NCBI RefSeq assembly: GCF_017573465.1
Contig: NZ_JAGEPF010000004.1
Coordinates: 248,001-312,000 of the forward strand
Reading direction: 5' to 3'
Length of the DNA stretch: 64,000 nt
DNA from: Actinomadura violacea
GTDB lineage: Bacteria; Actinomycetota; Actinomycetes; Streptosporangiales; Streptosporangiaceae
Shown here: one piece after another, positions 33,888 to 45,707 of the stretch
How positions within the stretch are numbered: the first letter of the stretch is position 1
Layout of the letters: each line of letters starts with the position of its first letter
Program-made: the position numbers and the translations under genes
Notes under the pieces: model-generated
What the model saw: only the letters and a program-made list of their open reading frames with translations
What the model was told of the DNA's origin: nothing
Database searches by the model: none

Positions 33888-36800
33888 TGGCCCCTCCACG
33901 CGTTCTGCAGCTTGTCGATCTCGCTCTGGTCCAGGTCCACGAGCAGGTCGGACGGGGTGAAGCCGCCGGCCGGCGCGGCGTCGCCGGCGGCCGCCGCGGC
34001 GACGTGCGCGACGAGGCCGCGCAGCGCGGTCGCCCAGCCGTCGGCCAGCTCCCGGACGGCGCTCTCCTCCAGCAGCTCGCCGGGCCACGTCCAGGTCGCC
34101 GACAGCACCGGCCCGCCGGGCAGGTCGCGGGTGATCGCGTTGATCTCCAGGACGTGTGCGACCGGCATCCGCGGGTCCTCGCCGGCGGGCGTCTCCTCCG
34201 GCGCGATCGTCCAGTCGCCGTCCCCGTCGCCGGGCGCGACGCGGCCGAGGTAGTTGAACGCGATCGGCGCGGCGGGCGGCTCGGCGAGCTCCTCGGCCGC
34301 GTCGCCGCCGCCGTGGCGCAGCAGGCCGTAGCCGATGCCGCCGTCCGGGACGGCGCGGAGCTGCTCCTTCACCTTCTTGATGGCGGTGCCGACGGCGGCG
34401 CCGCCGTCGCGGACCGCGGCCCAGTCGGCGGTGCCCGCGTCGAGCCGGACGGGGTGGATGGTGGTGAACCACCCGGCGGTGCGGGACAGGTCGACGCCGG
34501 GCACGACGTCCTCGCGGCCGTGGCCTTCGAGGTCGATGAGCACGTCGGTGCCGCGGCCGGCGCCGTGGTGGCGGCGCCACTGCGCGACGGCGAGGGCGAG
34601 GCCGGTGAGCAGGACGTCGTTGGCGCGGCCGTGGAACGCCGCCGGGACGTCGGTGAGCAGCGGTCCGGTGACGCCGGCGGGCAGCTCGACGGTCAGCGAC
34701 CGGGCGCGGGCGGCGATGTCGACGCGCGGGTCGAGGGCGCGCGCGGCGAGCCGCTGCGGCGGGCCGTCCACGATGTCGAGCCAGTCCTCCAGCTCGTCCT
34801 CGCGGTCGGCGGCGGTGGCGGTGAGCCGCTGCGCCCACCGGCGGAACGAGGTCGGGACGGGGTCCAGGGCCCCGCCCGCCCACGCGGTGACGAGGTCGGG
34901 CAGCAGGACCCGCCAGGTGACGCCGTCCACGACGAGGTGGTGCAGGACGACGAGGAGCCGGCCCTGGTCGCGGCCCGCGTCGAACCACACGAGCTGCGCG
35001 GTCGTGCCGGCCTCGGGGTCGAGGCGGTCGCGGGCGGCGGCGGCCTGCTCGCCGATGACGACGGCGAGCTTGTCGGCGTCCAGGCCCGCGACGTCGACCC
35101 GGGTGACGAGGGCGGCGGCGTCCACGGCGCCGGCCTGCCGGACGACCGGCTGCCACCGGTCGCCGTCGACGTCCAGGCGGAGCCGGAGGACGTCGTGGTG
35201 GTCCAGGACGGTCTGGAACGCGGCCGCCAGCTCGTCGGCGCCGAGCGCGGGCGGGGTGCGCAGCAGCATCGACTGGTGGAAGCCCGTGATCAGGGACGCG
35301 TCGCCGCCGACCCGGTCGCGGAGCCACGCGACGATCGGGGTGACGGGGACGGGTCCGACGCCCGCGCCGGGCGCCTCCGCCTCGACCCGCTCGTCCTCGC
35401 CGGCCGGCCGGGCGACGGCGGCGAGCTCCTCGACGGTCTGGTGCTGGAACACGTCGCGGGGCGTGATGACCAGGCCGGACTGCCGCGCCCGCGAGACGAG
35501 CTGGATGGCGATGATCGAGTCGCCGCCGAGGTCGAAGAACCCGTCGTCGATCCCGACCCGCTCCAGGTTCAGGACCTCCCGGTACAGGCCGGCGAGGGTC
35601 TCCTCCTCGGCGGTGCGCGGCGCGCGCGACGACGCCTTCGCGGAGAAGTCGGGCGCGGGCAGCGCCTTGCGGTCGAGCTTGCCGTTGACGGTGAGCGGCA
35701 GCGCGTCCAGCTCCACGACGACGGCCGGGACCATGTGGTCGGGCAGGTCGTTCCCGGCGAACCTGCGCAGCTCCGCCGGGTCGACGGGCAGGGAGGCGAC
35801 GACGTAGGCGACGAGGCGGTCGTCGCGGACGACGACGGCCGCGTCCGCGACGGCGTCGTGGCGGGCCAGCGCCGCCTCGATCTCGCCGAGTTCGATGCGG
35901 AATCCGCGCAGCTGCACCTGCTGGTCGCTGCGGCCGAGGTATTCGAGGCGGCCGTCGTTCAGCCAGCGCCCGACGTCGCCGGTCCGGTACATGCGGGTGC
36001 CGGGCTCGCCATGCGGGTCGGCGACGAACCGCTCGGCGGACAGGCCGGGACGGTTGAGGTAGCCGCGCGCGAGCCCCGGGCCCGCCACGTACAACTCGCC
36101 CACCACGCCGGGCGGGACCGGCTGAAGCCGGTCGTCCAGGACGTAGACGCGCAGGTCAGGAATGCCGGTGCCGATGACGCTGCCGGGCGCGGCCGAGGCG
36201 TAGGCCCGGTCGAGCGCGATGTACGAGACGTGCACCGTCGTCTCAGTGATCCCGTACATGTTGACGAGGGTCGGCGCGTCCTCCGCGTGCCGGGAGTACC
36301 AGTCCTCCAGGCGGCCCGGCTCCAGGGCTTCACCGCCGAAGACGACGTACCGCAGCGCCAGGTCCGAGCCCGGGTTCGCCTTGTCGGCGGCCATGAGCTG
36401 GTAGAACGCCGACGGCGTCTGGTTCAGGACGGTGACCCGCTCGTCCACCAGCAGCTTCAGGAACTCGTCCGGCGACCGCGACGTCAGGTACGGCACCACG
36501 ACGAGACGTCCGCCGTAGAGCAGCGAGCCCCACAGCTCCCAGACGGTGAAGTCGAACGCATAGGAGTGGAACAGCGTCCACACGTCGTCCGGGCCGAAGT
36601 CGAACCAGTGCTCCGTCGAACGCAGCAGCCGCACGACGTTCTGGTGCGGGACGACGACGCCCTTGGGGCGCCCCGTTGAACCCGACGTGTAGATGACGTA
36701 GGCCGGGTGGTCGGGCGAGATGGCCACGCCGAGGTTCGAGTCGTCGTAGCCGGACGCGTCGAGATCGTCCGGGCCGATGGTGAGGACGGGCTTGGCGTCC

Positions 36801-39800
36801 TCGACCATGTACGCGATGCGGTCCTCGGGGTAGTCCGGGTCCATCGGGACATAGGCGGCGCCCGACTTCAGCACGGCGATGATCGCGACGACCAGGTCGG
36901 CCGAGCGCGGCAGCTTCAGCGCGACGAGCTGCTCCGGACCGACGCCCTGCTCGGCAAGGCGCCGCGCAAGCCGGTTCGCCCGCGCGTTCACCTCCCCGTA
37001 CGTCAGCGACACACCTTCGAACGACACCGCCACCGCGTCAGGACGCGCCGCTGCCTGCGCCTCGAACAGCGCCGGGATCGTCGACCGCTCCGCCTCCGCC
37101 GCCTTGCCGCCGGCCCATTCGCCGAGGATCAGGTCGCGTTCGGCGGGGTCGAGGACGCCCGCGGCGCCGATGGGCGCGTCCGGGTCGGCGAGGAGCGCGG
37201 TCAGGTACCGCTCGAAACGGGCGACGAACCGCTCCGCCGTCGCCGGGTCGTACAGGTCGAGCGCGTACTCCAGCTCGCCGTCGAGGCCGTCCTCGCGCTC
37301 GGTGAGGATCATCAGCAGGTCGAAGCGGGACACGCCCGCGTGCAGCGGCTCGACCTCGGCGGTGAAGCCGGGCATCTCCAGCCGCGCCTCGGGGTTGTTC
37401 TGGAAGGTCAGGCCGACCTGGAACAGCGGGTGCCGGGCCAGGTGGCGCGGCGGGTTGAGCACCTCGACGAGCCGCTCGAACGGGACGTCCTGGTGCGCGT
37501 AGGCGGCGAGGTCGGTCTCCTTCACCCGCGCGACCAGCTCGCGGAACGACGGGTCGCCGGAGGTGTCGGTGCGGAAGACCAGCATGTTCACGAACATGCC
37601 GACGAGGTCGTCCAGGGCCTCGTCGGTGCGGCCCGCGATCGGCGACCCGACCGGCACGTCCGTGCCCGCACCCAGCCGCGTCAGCAGCGCCGCGAACGCG
37701 GCCTGCGCCACCATGAAGGGGCTGGCGCCGGTCTCCAGGGACAGCTTCCGCAGCGCCGCGTGCACGCCGGCGCCGAGCCGGAAGCGGGCCGTCGCGCCCC
37801 GGTAGGACGCCTCCGCCGGACGCGGCCGGTCGGCGGGCAGCTCCAGTTCCTCGGGCAGCCCGGCCAGTGCGTCGCGCCAGTAGGCGATCTGCTGGGAGAT
37901 CAGGCTGTCGGGGTCGTCCTCGGACCCGAACAGCTCCTGCTGCCAGAGCGTGTAGTCGGCGTACTGGACGGGCAGCGGCGCCCAGTCCGGGGCGGCACCC
38001 TGCGCGCGGGAGGCGTAGGCGGTGAGGACGTCGCGGGCGAGCGGCGCCATCGACCAGCCGTCGCCGCCGACGTGCTGCAGGAGCAGCAGCACGACGTGCT
38101 CGTCCGGCGCGAGCCGGAACAGGTGGGTGCGCAGCGGCGGCTCGGCGGAGATGTCGAAGGCGTAGCCGGCGGCCATCGCCAGCCGCGCCGGCAGCCCCGC
38201 CTCGGTGGTCTCGGTGATCTCCAGTTCCGGGCGGGCCGCGGCCGGGTCCAGCACCTGCTGGCGCGGCACGCCGCCGCTGTCGGGCAGGATCGTGCGGAGC
38301 GTCTCGTGCCGCTCCACGATGTCGCCGACGGCGGCGCGCAGCGCGGCGACGTCGAGCGGGCCGCGGATCCGCAGCGCGATCGGCATGTTGTAGGTCGCGG
38401 ACGGCCCCTCGAACCGGTTGAGGAACCACTGCCGCTGCTGCGCGTACGACGGCGGGACGGTACCGGGCCGCTCCCGCCGCTCCAGCGCGGGGCGTCCGGG
38501 CGCGGCGTCCCGGCGGTCCAGCAGCGCGGCGAGCCCGGCGGCGGTCGGCGCCTCGAACAGCGCGCGGACGGGCAGCTCGGCGTCCAGCAGCCGGCGGACG
38601 CGGCTGACGACCCGCATCGCGATCAACGAGTTGCCGCCGAGCGCGAAGAAGTCGTCGTCGGCGCCGACCCGGCCGAGGCCGAGCAGGTCGGCGAAGACGG
38701 CGGCAACCGCCTCCTCCCGCTCCCCGGAGGGGGCCCGGAACGCGGTGGCGGGGGCGGCGGGCGCGAGGTCGGGCTTCGGCAGCGCCTTGGTGTCGACCTT
38801 GCCGTTCGGGGTGAGCGGCAGCTCCTCCAGCACGACGACGGCGGCGGGCACCATCGACTCGGGCAGGTGCGCGCGGACGTGCGCGCGCAGCTCCTCGGGG
38901 TCGGGGGCCTGGCCGGGCGCGGCGACGACGTAGGCGACGAGGCGCTTGTCCGCCGGGCCTTCGGCGGGGCTCTCGGCGAGGTCGACGACGGTGACGCCGG
39001 GCAGGTCGAGGCCGTCCACGGTGACGGCGGCGCGGGTGGCGGCCACCTGCTCCAGGGCGTTCAGGTACCAGCCGGTGAGCCGGTCGGCGGTGCCGGCGTC
39101 GAACAGGTCGCGGGCGTACTCCAGGATGCCGGTGAGGCCGCCGTCCGGGGCGTCCTCCAGCAGGAACTCCAGGTCGAACTTCGCGACGCCCGGGTCCACC
39201 GGCTCGACCGCGACGTTCAGGCCGGGCAGCTCGACGGACGCCTCGGGGTTGTTCTGCAGGGTCAGCATCACCTGGAACAGCGGGTGCCGGGCCAGCGACC
39301 GGACCGGGTTCAGCGCCTCGACGAGCCGCTCGAACGGGACGTCCTGGTGGGCGTAGGCGGCGAGGTCGGTCTCGCGGACCCGCGCCAGCAGCTCGGCGAA
39401 CGACGGGTCGCCGGAGGTGTCGGTGCGCAGCACGAGGGTGTTGACGAACACGCCGACGAGGTCGTCGAGGGCCTGGTCGGTGCGGCCCGCGATCGGCGAG
39501 CCGATCGGCACGTCGGTGCCGGCGCCGAGCCGGGTGAGCAGCGCGGCGAGCGCGGCCTGCAGCACCATGAACACGCTGACCTGGTGGTCGCGGGCGACGG
39601 CCCGCAGCGCCTCGTGCAGGTCCGCGGGGACCTCGAACGCGGCGCGCCCGCCGCGGTAGGACGCGCGGTCGGGGCGCGGCCGGTCCAGCGGCAGGGCGAT
39701 CTGGTCGGGCAGCCCGGCGAGGGCGTCCTTCCAGTAGGCGATCTGGCGGGCGGCGAGGCCGTCCGGGTCGTCCTCGGCGCCGAGCAGCTCGCGCTGCCAG

Positions 39801-42800
39801 AGCGCGTAGTCGGCGTACTGGACGAGCAGCGGCGCCCACTCGGGCGCCTTCCCGTCGCGGCGCGCCAGGTAGGCGGTGACGACGTCGCGGGCGAGCGGCG
39901 CCATCGACCAGCCGTCGCCTGCGATGTGGTGCAGGACGAGCAGCAGCAGGTGCTCGTCCTGGCCCGCCTCGTTCGCGCCAAGGCGGTACAGGTGCGCGCG
40001 GACGGGCGGTTCGGACGCCAGGTCGAAGCCGCGGGTGGCGTCGGCGAACAGCGCCCCGAACAGGTCATCGGGGTCGGCGTCCCCGACCGTCAGCGACGGG
40101 TCGGCGCCGGCCGGGTCCAGGATGATCTGGACCGGTTCGCCGTCGGCGTCGCCGAAGACGGTGCGCAGCGACTCGTGCCGGGCGACCACGTCGCGGAGCG
40201 CGGCGCGCATCGCGCCGACGTCCACCGCGCCGGTCAGCCGCAGCGGGATCGGCAGGTTGTAGGTCGCGGTCAGGCCCTCGAGGCGGTTGAGGAACCAGAG
40301 CCGCTCCTGCGCGTGCGACACCGGCAGCGGCTCGGGCCGCTTCATGGGCCGCAGCGGAGGACGCTGCGCGTCGCCGCCGGACGCGGCGATCCGCTCGGCG
40401 AGGCCCGCGACCGTCGGCGTCTCGAACAGCGCCCGGACGGGCAGCTCCACGTTCAGCGCGGCGCGCGCCCGCGCGACGACGCGGGTCGCCTTCAGCGAGT
40501 CGCCGCCGTGGTCGAAGAACCCGTCGTCGACGCCGACCCGGTCGACGCCGAGGACGTCGGCGAAGATGCCGGCGAGGATCTCCTCGCGGGCGTCGCGCGG
40601 GCCCCGCGCGGTCTCCGACGCGGCGAGGTCCGGCTCTGGCAGCGCGGCCCGGTCCAGCTTCCCGTTCGGGCTGAGCGGCATCGCGTCCAGCGCCACGATC
40701 GCCGGCGGCACCATGTACGCGGGCAGCGTCGTCCCGACGAACGCGCGCAGCTCCTGCGCGGACACCGGATGCTCCGCCGGGCCGACGACGTAGCCGACGA
40801 GGACGGTGTCGCCGGCGGCGTCGCGGCGGGCGACGACGACGCTCTGCGTCACGGCCGGGTGCGCCGACAGCGCCGCCTCGATCTCGCCCAGCTCGATCCG
40901 GAACCCGCGCACCTTGACCTGGTGGTCGAGGCGGCCGAGGTACTCGATGTCCCCGTCCTCGTTCCAGCGGACGAGGTCACCGGTCCGGTACATCCGCTCG
41001 CCGGGCCCGCCGAACGGGCACGCCACGAACCGGTCGGCGGTCAGCCCCGGGCGGCGCAGGTAGCCGCGCGCGAGGCCGTCGCCCGCCACGTACAGCTCGC
41101 CGGGCACCCCGACCGGGACGGGCCGCAGCCGCTCGTCCAGCACGTACGCGCGGGTGTTGGCCATCGGGCCGCCGATCGGCGCCATCCCGGAGGCGTTGCC
41201 GTCGTCGAACCAGCCCGTCACGAAGACCGTCGCCTCGGTGGGGCCGTAGATGTTGGAGATCCGCGCGTCCGGCAGCAGCGCCCGGACGTCGCGCAGCAGC
41301 CGCGGCGAGAGCGCCTCCCCGCCGAGCGCCACGTCCCCGACGTCGAGCCGGAAGTCCTTCCGGGCGAGCAGCACCGACACCGCGGACGGCACGCCGCTGA
41401 TCAGCGAGCCGGACCAGCCGCCGCGCTCGGCGACCTCCAGCAGGTCCCGGACGACCTCGATCTCGCCGCCGATCGTCAGCGGCACCAGCCACTCGAACAG
41501 CGACACGTCGAAGTTCAGCGACGTGGAGAACAGGACGCGGCGCATCCGCTCGGGCCCGTAGCTCACCATCGACTCGGCGCAGAAGTCGACCACGTTCGCG
41601 TGCGAGATGACGACGCCCTTCGGGCGGCCCGTCGAACCCGAGGTGTAGATGACGTAGGCGGGGTTGCCCGGGCGCAGCGGCCGGACGCGCTCGGCGTCGG
41701 TGAGGTCGCCGCCGGGCAGGGCGCCGAGGTCCAGCGCGTCGAGCTCGACGCGGGGCGTGCCGCCGGGCAGCTCGGCCGCGCGGGTGGTGATGACGCAGGC
41801 GGGCGCGGCGTCGTCCAGCATGTAGGCGACGCGGTCCGCCGGGTAGGCGAGGTCGATCGGCTGGTAGGCGGCGCCCGCCTTCAGCACGGCCAGCGAGGCG
41901 ACGACGAGGTCCTCGTCGCGCGGGAGGGCGAGCGCGACGAAGTCCTCGGCGCCGACGCCGCGCGCCACGAGGTGGCGGGCGAGCCGGTTCGCGCGCGCGT
42001 TGAGGTCGGCGTAGGAGAGGCGCACGTCACCGGCGACGACGGCGGTCCGCTCGGGGGTCCGCGCCGCCTGCGCCTCGACGAGCTCCGGGACGGCGGCGGG
42101 CGCGACCGGGTGCGCCGTGTCGTTCCACCCGCGCAGGACGAGGTCGCGCTCGGCGTCGTCGAGCAGCTCCACGTCCCGCAGCGGCGTCGACGGGTCCGCC
42201 TCGCCGAGCGTGCGCATGAACCGGACGTACCGCTCCTGGTGCGCGGCGACCTGCTCCTCGGTATAGAGGTCGGGGTGCGCCTCGAAGTCGACGCGCATCC
42301 CCGCGCCGTCGAGGTTGTCGTAGATGTTGATCGCCAGGTCGTCGATCGGGCCGATCGTGAGGGCGTGCATCCGCGCCGGCAGGCCGTCGAAGTCCAGCCG
42401 GTAGTCGAACGCCATGATGTTGATGACCGGCCCGTACAGGCGGCGCCGCTCGCCGAGCAGCTTCAGGTCGCGCAGCAGGTCCTCGCGGCGGTACCGCTGG
42501 TGGCGCAGTGCCCGCGCGCTCGCCCGCGTCGCCGCGCGGACCAGCTCGTCCACCGTCATGTCCGGGCGGACGTGCACGCGCAGCGGCAGGATCGTCGACA
42601 GCATCGCCGGGGTCTCCCGGGCGGCCTGCGTGGTGCGGCCGCTGACCGCGAGGCCGAGGATGACGTCCTCGGTGCCGGTCATCCGCGCCACGTACGCGGC
42701 GGTCGCCGCGATCGCCAGGCCCTGCGGGGCGGTGCGCAGCCGCCGCGCGCCGGCCGCGAGCTCCGCGGACTGCTCCGGCGAAACGATCTTGATGCGGCTG

Positions 42801-43462
42801 ATGAAGCCGGCGGTCGGCTCGGCCATGTCGTCGGCGAGGCTCACCGCGACCGGCCTGTCGGCGAACCGCTCCGTCCAGTAGGCGCGGTCCCGCTCGAACC
42901 GCTCCGACGCCCGGTACTCCGCGTCCTCGGCGAGGACGCGGCGGTAGTCGCCGAGCTCCGCCGGGACGTACTCGCCGCCGTTGGCCAGCGAGGTGTACAC
43001 CTCGGCGGCCCGGTGCATGATCAGCGGGCCGCTGTAGCCGTCCTGGACCGCGTGGTGGATGCGGATGAACCACCGGTGCAGCTCCGGCGACAGCCGCAGC
43101 ATCGCCGAGACCCACAGCCGCTCGCCGTCCAGCGGCAGCGGCTCGGCCATCCGCGCCTTCATCCACGCGTCCGCCGCCGCCTCCGGGTCGGGCTCGCCGG
43201 ACAGGTCGACCAGGGGCAGCGAGGCGCTCGCCTCCGGGTCGAGGAGCTGCCGCACCGCGCCGTCCCGCTCGCTGAACCGGACGTGCAGCGCGAGCACCTC
43301 GTGCGCGCCGATCCGCGCGATCCGGTCGAAGAGTTCGTAGTCGAGCGGGCCCTCGATCTCGATGTACTGCGCGATATGGATCGGCGTTTCGGGCGCCAGC
43401 TGCTGCGCGTACCAGACGCTCTGCTGAGCGGCCGATAGAGGAACGTACTCGGAGGACGACAT
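33884..43462 (-). CDS. NRPS, C-A-T-C-(A C-terminal fragment)-T-C-A-T-E (modules 1-3)
   Basis: The protein has 3192 residues. Module 1: an EntF-like C domain (1-445; [27 protein letters not shown]), an A domain with by-eye code D-V-F-S-A-G-I-V-F, and a carrier with Ser about 989. Module 2: a C domain (about 1030-1480), then only the small A subdomain (about 1490-1565: [38 protein letters not shown]), then a carrier with Ser about 1612 ([12 protein letters not shown]). Motifs A1-A8 are absent, so it cannot make an adenylate alone. Module 3: C, A (code D-F-W-N-V-G-M-V-H, threonine), carrier with Ser about 2649, epimerisation domain, and a C-terminal docking-like tail. ATG 43462 is used; TTG 43465 precedes it. 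The missing A core is encoded at 43946-45463. Confidence 0.94.
35358..37112 (-). repeat. Duplicated Thr-module segment, copy A
   Basis: Partner of 27631-29385 at a constant offset of 7727 bp. It covers most of the A core to the carrier of module 3. The neighbouring epimerisation domains (33.9-35.3 kb and 26.2-27.6 kb) are also homologous but more diverged and carry small indels (offset shifts to 7712). Confidence 0.8.
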
Positions 43463-43945
43463 CAAGCGGTGCTTTCCCGGTCGAAGGGGGTTTGCTTTAC
43501 GCCAGGCAACGGCGTCCGGAAGGCGCCGGCGGGCGGAAATTCAAAGAGCATGACCACAGAACTGATCGGGCTGGTCCCCGTCCCCTTTCACCCGAGTCCC
43601 TTCCGGGAACACGGCGGCGCGCGAACCCGGGGGTCGACGCCCCGTGGTCCCGCCGATACAGAGCGCCGCCGCTTTCCGCCCTCGCCCGGGACCCGCCCCC
43701 GCGCCCCTTCGTCCTACTCAGGAGTAGCGAGGCCACAGTTAACCAGCCCGTCACATGCCTCGCAATCCCCTCGAAAGTAGAACTTGGCCTCGCCAATTGC
43801 TCACGGGAGTGACAAAAGACCCGGTCACCGACGTGGCCCGTGACGGCCCGGACGCTCATCCGCTGACAAAGGTTGACGACCGAACACGGACAATGCGATT
43901 ACGGAGCGTTAAATGATCTCCGGTCGGCGGGGTCCGCGGCCCGCC
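43463..43945. other. Non-coding region between the split-A gene and the first NRPS gene
   Basis: This is 483 bp with no credible gene. I looked on the minus strand for leftover A9/A10 coding sequence downstream of the split-A stop and saw none, so the truncation there is not a simple frameshift. A small inverted repeat, CTACTC-AG-GAGTAG, lies at 43714-43727. Its CCTACTC also occurs at 45573-45579 upstream of the split-A gene. The region probably holds the NRPS promoter. Confidence 0.45.
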
Positions 43946-45463
43946 CTACCTGGCCGGGTACTCGTGCACCACGACCGCCACGGCGCGCACCCCGGGGTGG
44001 CGCTGCAGCACCGCCTCGATCTCGCCCAGCTCCATCCGCACGCCGGCGATCTTCACCTGCCGGTCGACCCGCCCCAGGTACTGCAGGGTGGGGCGGTCCT
44101 CGCCGCCCTCCCCCGCGGGCAGCAGCCGCACCGCGTCGCCCGTCCGGTAGAGCCGCCCGGTCGGCGACGCCGCCTCGAACGGGTCCCGGTGGAACGCCTC
44201 CCGGGTCCGCTCGTCATCGCCCAGGTAGCCGCGGCCGACGGCGACGCCGCCGACGAACAGCTCACCGGTCTCGCCGTCCTCGCACGCCGTCCACGTCCCG
44301 TCGTCGCCCTCCCGCAGGACGTAGAGGCTCGCGTTGACGACGGGGGTGCCGATCGGCAGCCGCAGCAGGTCGAGGTCCCCTGCGGTCACGGTGTGGTGGG
44401 TGACGTCGTCGGAGCATTCGGTGGGGCCGTAGGCGTTGAGCAGCCGGGCGTGCGGCATCGCCTCCAGCCAGCGTCGTGCCAGCTCGGCGGGCAGTTCCTC
44501 GCCGGTCGCGATCATCCAGCGCAGGCCGCCCAGGCTCCCGTCGGCGGCGCCCGGCAGGTCGTCCAGCAGGTGCCGGACCATGGTCGGGACCAGCTCGACG
44601 ACGCTGATGCCCCGCTCGTCGACCGCGCGCGCGAACGCCGCCGGATCGTGCGCGACCTCGTCGCCGACCACGTCGACCCGCCCGCCGACCAGCAGCGGCG
44701 CCAGCATCTGCCAGATCGAGATGTCGAAGCCGAGCGGCGCGGTGAACGCGACCGCGTCGTCCCCGGTCAGCCCCAGGTCGACGATCTTCGCCCAGAGGTG
44801 GTTGACCATCCCCTGGTGCTCGACGACCGCGCCCTTCGGCCGGCCCGTGGACCCGGAGGTGAACAGCACGTACCGGGGACGGTCCAGGCCGTGCAGGCGC
44901 GGCGCGCCCGCCCACGGCTCCAGGTCCGCCGCGTCCGCGGCCCGCAGCACCCGGCACCCGGCCTGCGCGGCGCCCTCCAGCAGCGCCGGGGCGCTCCCGC
45001 CCTCGTCCACCGCCACCAGCACCGACGCGCCCGCCTGGTCCAGCACGTCGCGGACCCGCCCGGCCGGCCAGGTCTCGTCGGCCGGCACGTACAGCGCGCC
45101 GACCAGCTCGATCGCCAGGAACGCCGCCACCACCGCGGCGCAGCGCCCGCCGCCGACCCCGACGACCGTGCCGGGCTCGACGCCCGCCGCGTCCAGCAGC
45201 GCGGCCAGCCGGCGCGCCCGTGCCGCCAGCTCCGCGTAGCTCAGCGACCGCGGCCCGTCTGCCACCGCGGGCCGGTCCCGCTCCGCCGCGAACCGCTCCA
45301 CCCGGACGATCAGCGGGTCGAACAGGTCGGCCTCCAGCTCGCGGACCATCCCGTGCCGCACCGCCAGCTCCCGCGCCCGGTCCGCCTCGCCGGCGGGCAC
45401 GGCGAGGACGGGCAGCCCGTCCAGGGGCAGCAGCCGATCCACGGCCGGACCGCGAGCGCTCAT
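43946..45463 (-). CDS. Stand-alone NRPS adenylation core lacking the C-terminal subdomain (split A domain)
   Basis: The protein has 505 residues. Motifs A2-A8 are intact: [12 protein letters not shown] (200-211), NAYGPTE (343-349), YRTGDAVRL (439-447), and RVDRQVKIAGVRMELGEIE (465-483). It ends at VAVVVHEYPAR, so A9, A10 and the catalytic lysine are missing. That missing piece is exactly what module 2 of the adjacent NRPS retains. By-eye specificity residues are D247, I248, W251, E290, I318, T320, A344, D352, D353; the acidic side chains suit a diamino acid. With sbnA/sbnB-like genes next door, L-2,3-diaminopropionate is the likely substrate. ATG 45463 has GGAGAG 5 nt upstream; GTG 45469 would be too close. 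It has no carrier domain. Confidence 0.9.
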   Translation of the reverse strand: MSARGPAVDRLLPLDGLPVLAVPAGEADRARELAVRHGMVRELEADLFDPLIVRVERFAAERDRPAVADGPRSLSYAELAARARRLAALLDAAGVEPGTVVGVGGGRCAAVVAAFLAIELVGALYVPADETWPAGRVRDVLDQAGASVLVAVDEGGSAPALLEGAAQAGCRVLRAADAADLEPWAGAPRLHGLDRPRYVLFTSGSTGRPKGAVVEHQGMVNHLWAKIVDLGLTGDDAVAFTAPLGFDISIWQMLAPLLVGGRVDVVGDEVAHDPAAFARAVDERGISVVELVPTMVRHLLDDLPGAADGSLGGLRWMIATGEELPAELARRWLEAMPHARLLNAYGPTECSDDVTHHTVTAGDLDLLRLPIGTPVVNASLYVLREGDDGTWTACEDGETGELFVGGVAVGRGYLGDDERTREAFHRDPFEAASPTGRLYRTGDAVRLLPAGEGGEDRPTLQYLGRVDRQVKIAGVRMELGEIEAVLQRHPGVRAVAVVVHEYPAR

Positions 45464-45707
45464 CTTCACTCTCCGTGATGTCGTTCTTCTCCACCGTCAT
45501 CGGCAAAAGAAGTGGAGGCCATAGCTTATGTCCGGCCCCGGCGCGCACCGCTCCGGATTCCGGAGATTGGACCCTACTCGCAGGTAATCGGGGGTTGCGA
45601 CGGAACATGCCCGAAGGTACGGTGAGGCTCCGCCATGGTCTGGCGTGAGACCCGCGGCGACTTCGGGGGAAGATGAGGGAATTGCTTCTTCATTCAAAGG
45701 TGACAGC
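45464..45707. promoter_or_regulatory. Divergent promoter region, split-A gene / sbnA
   Basis: This is 244 bp between divergent starts. CCTACTC (45573-45579) recurs from the NRPS upstream region. On the minus strand TAGGGT (45571-45576) could be a -10, with a poor -35 (TCGCAA, 45595-45600) 18 bp upstream. Co-regulation of precursor supply and activation is plausible; promoter positions are weak. Confidence 0.35.

Noticed and set aside
43497..43859. A 120-codon minus-strand frame between the split-A gene and NRPS
   Set aside because: It shows no A9/A10 motifs or other family features and its composition is shadow-like, so it is not the missing A subdomain.
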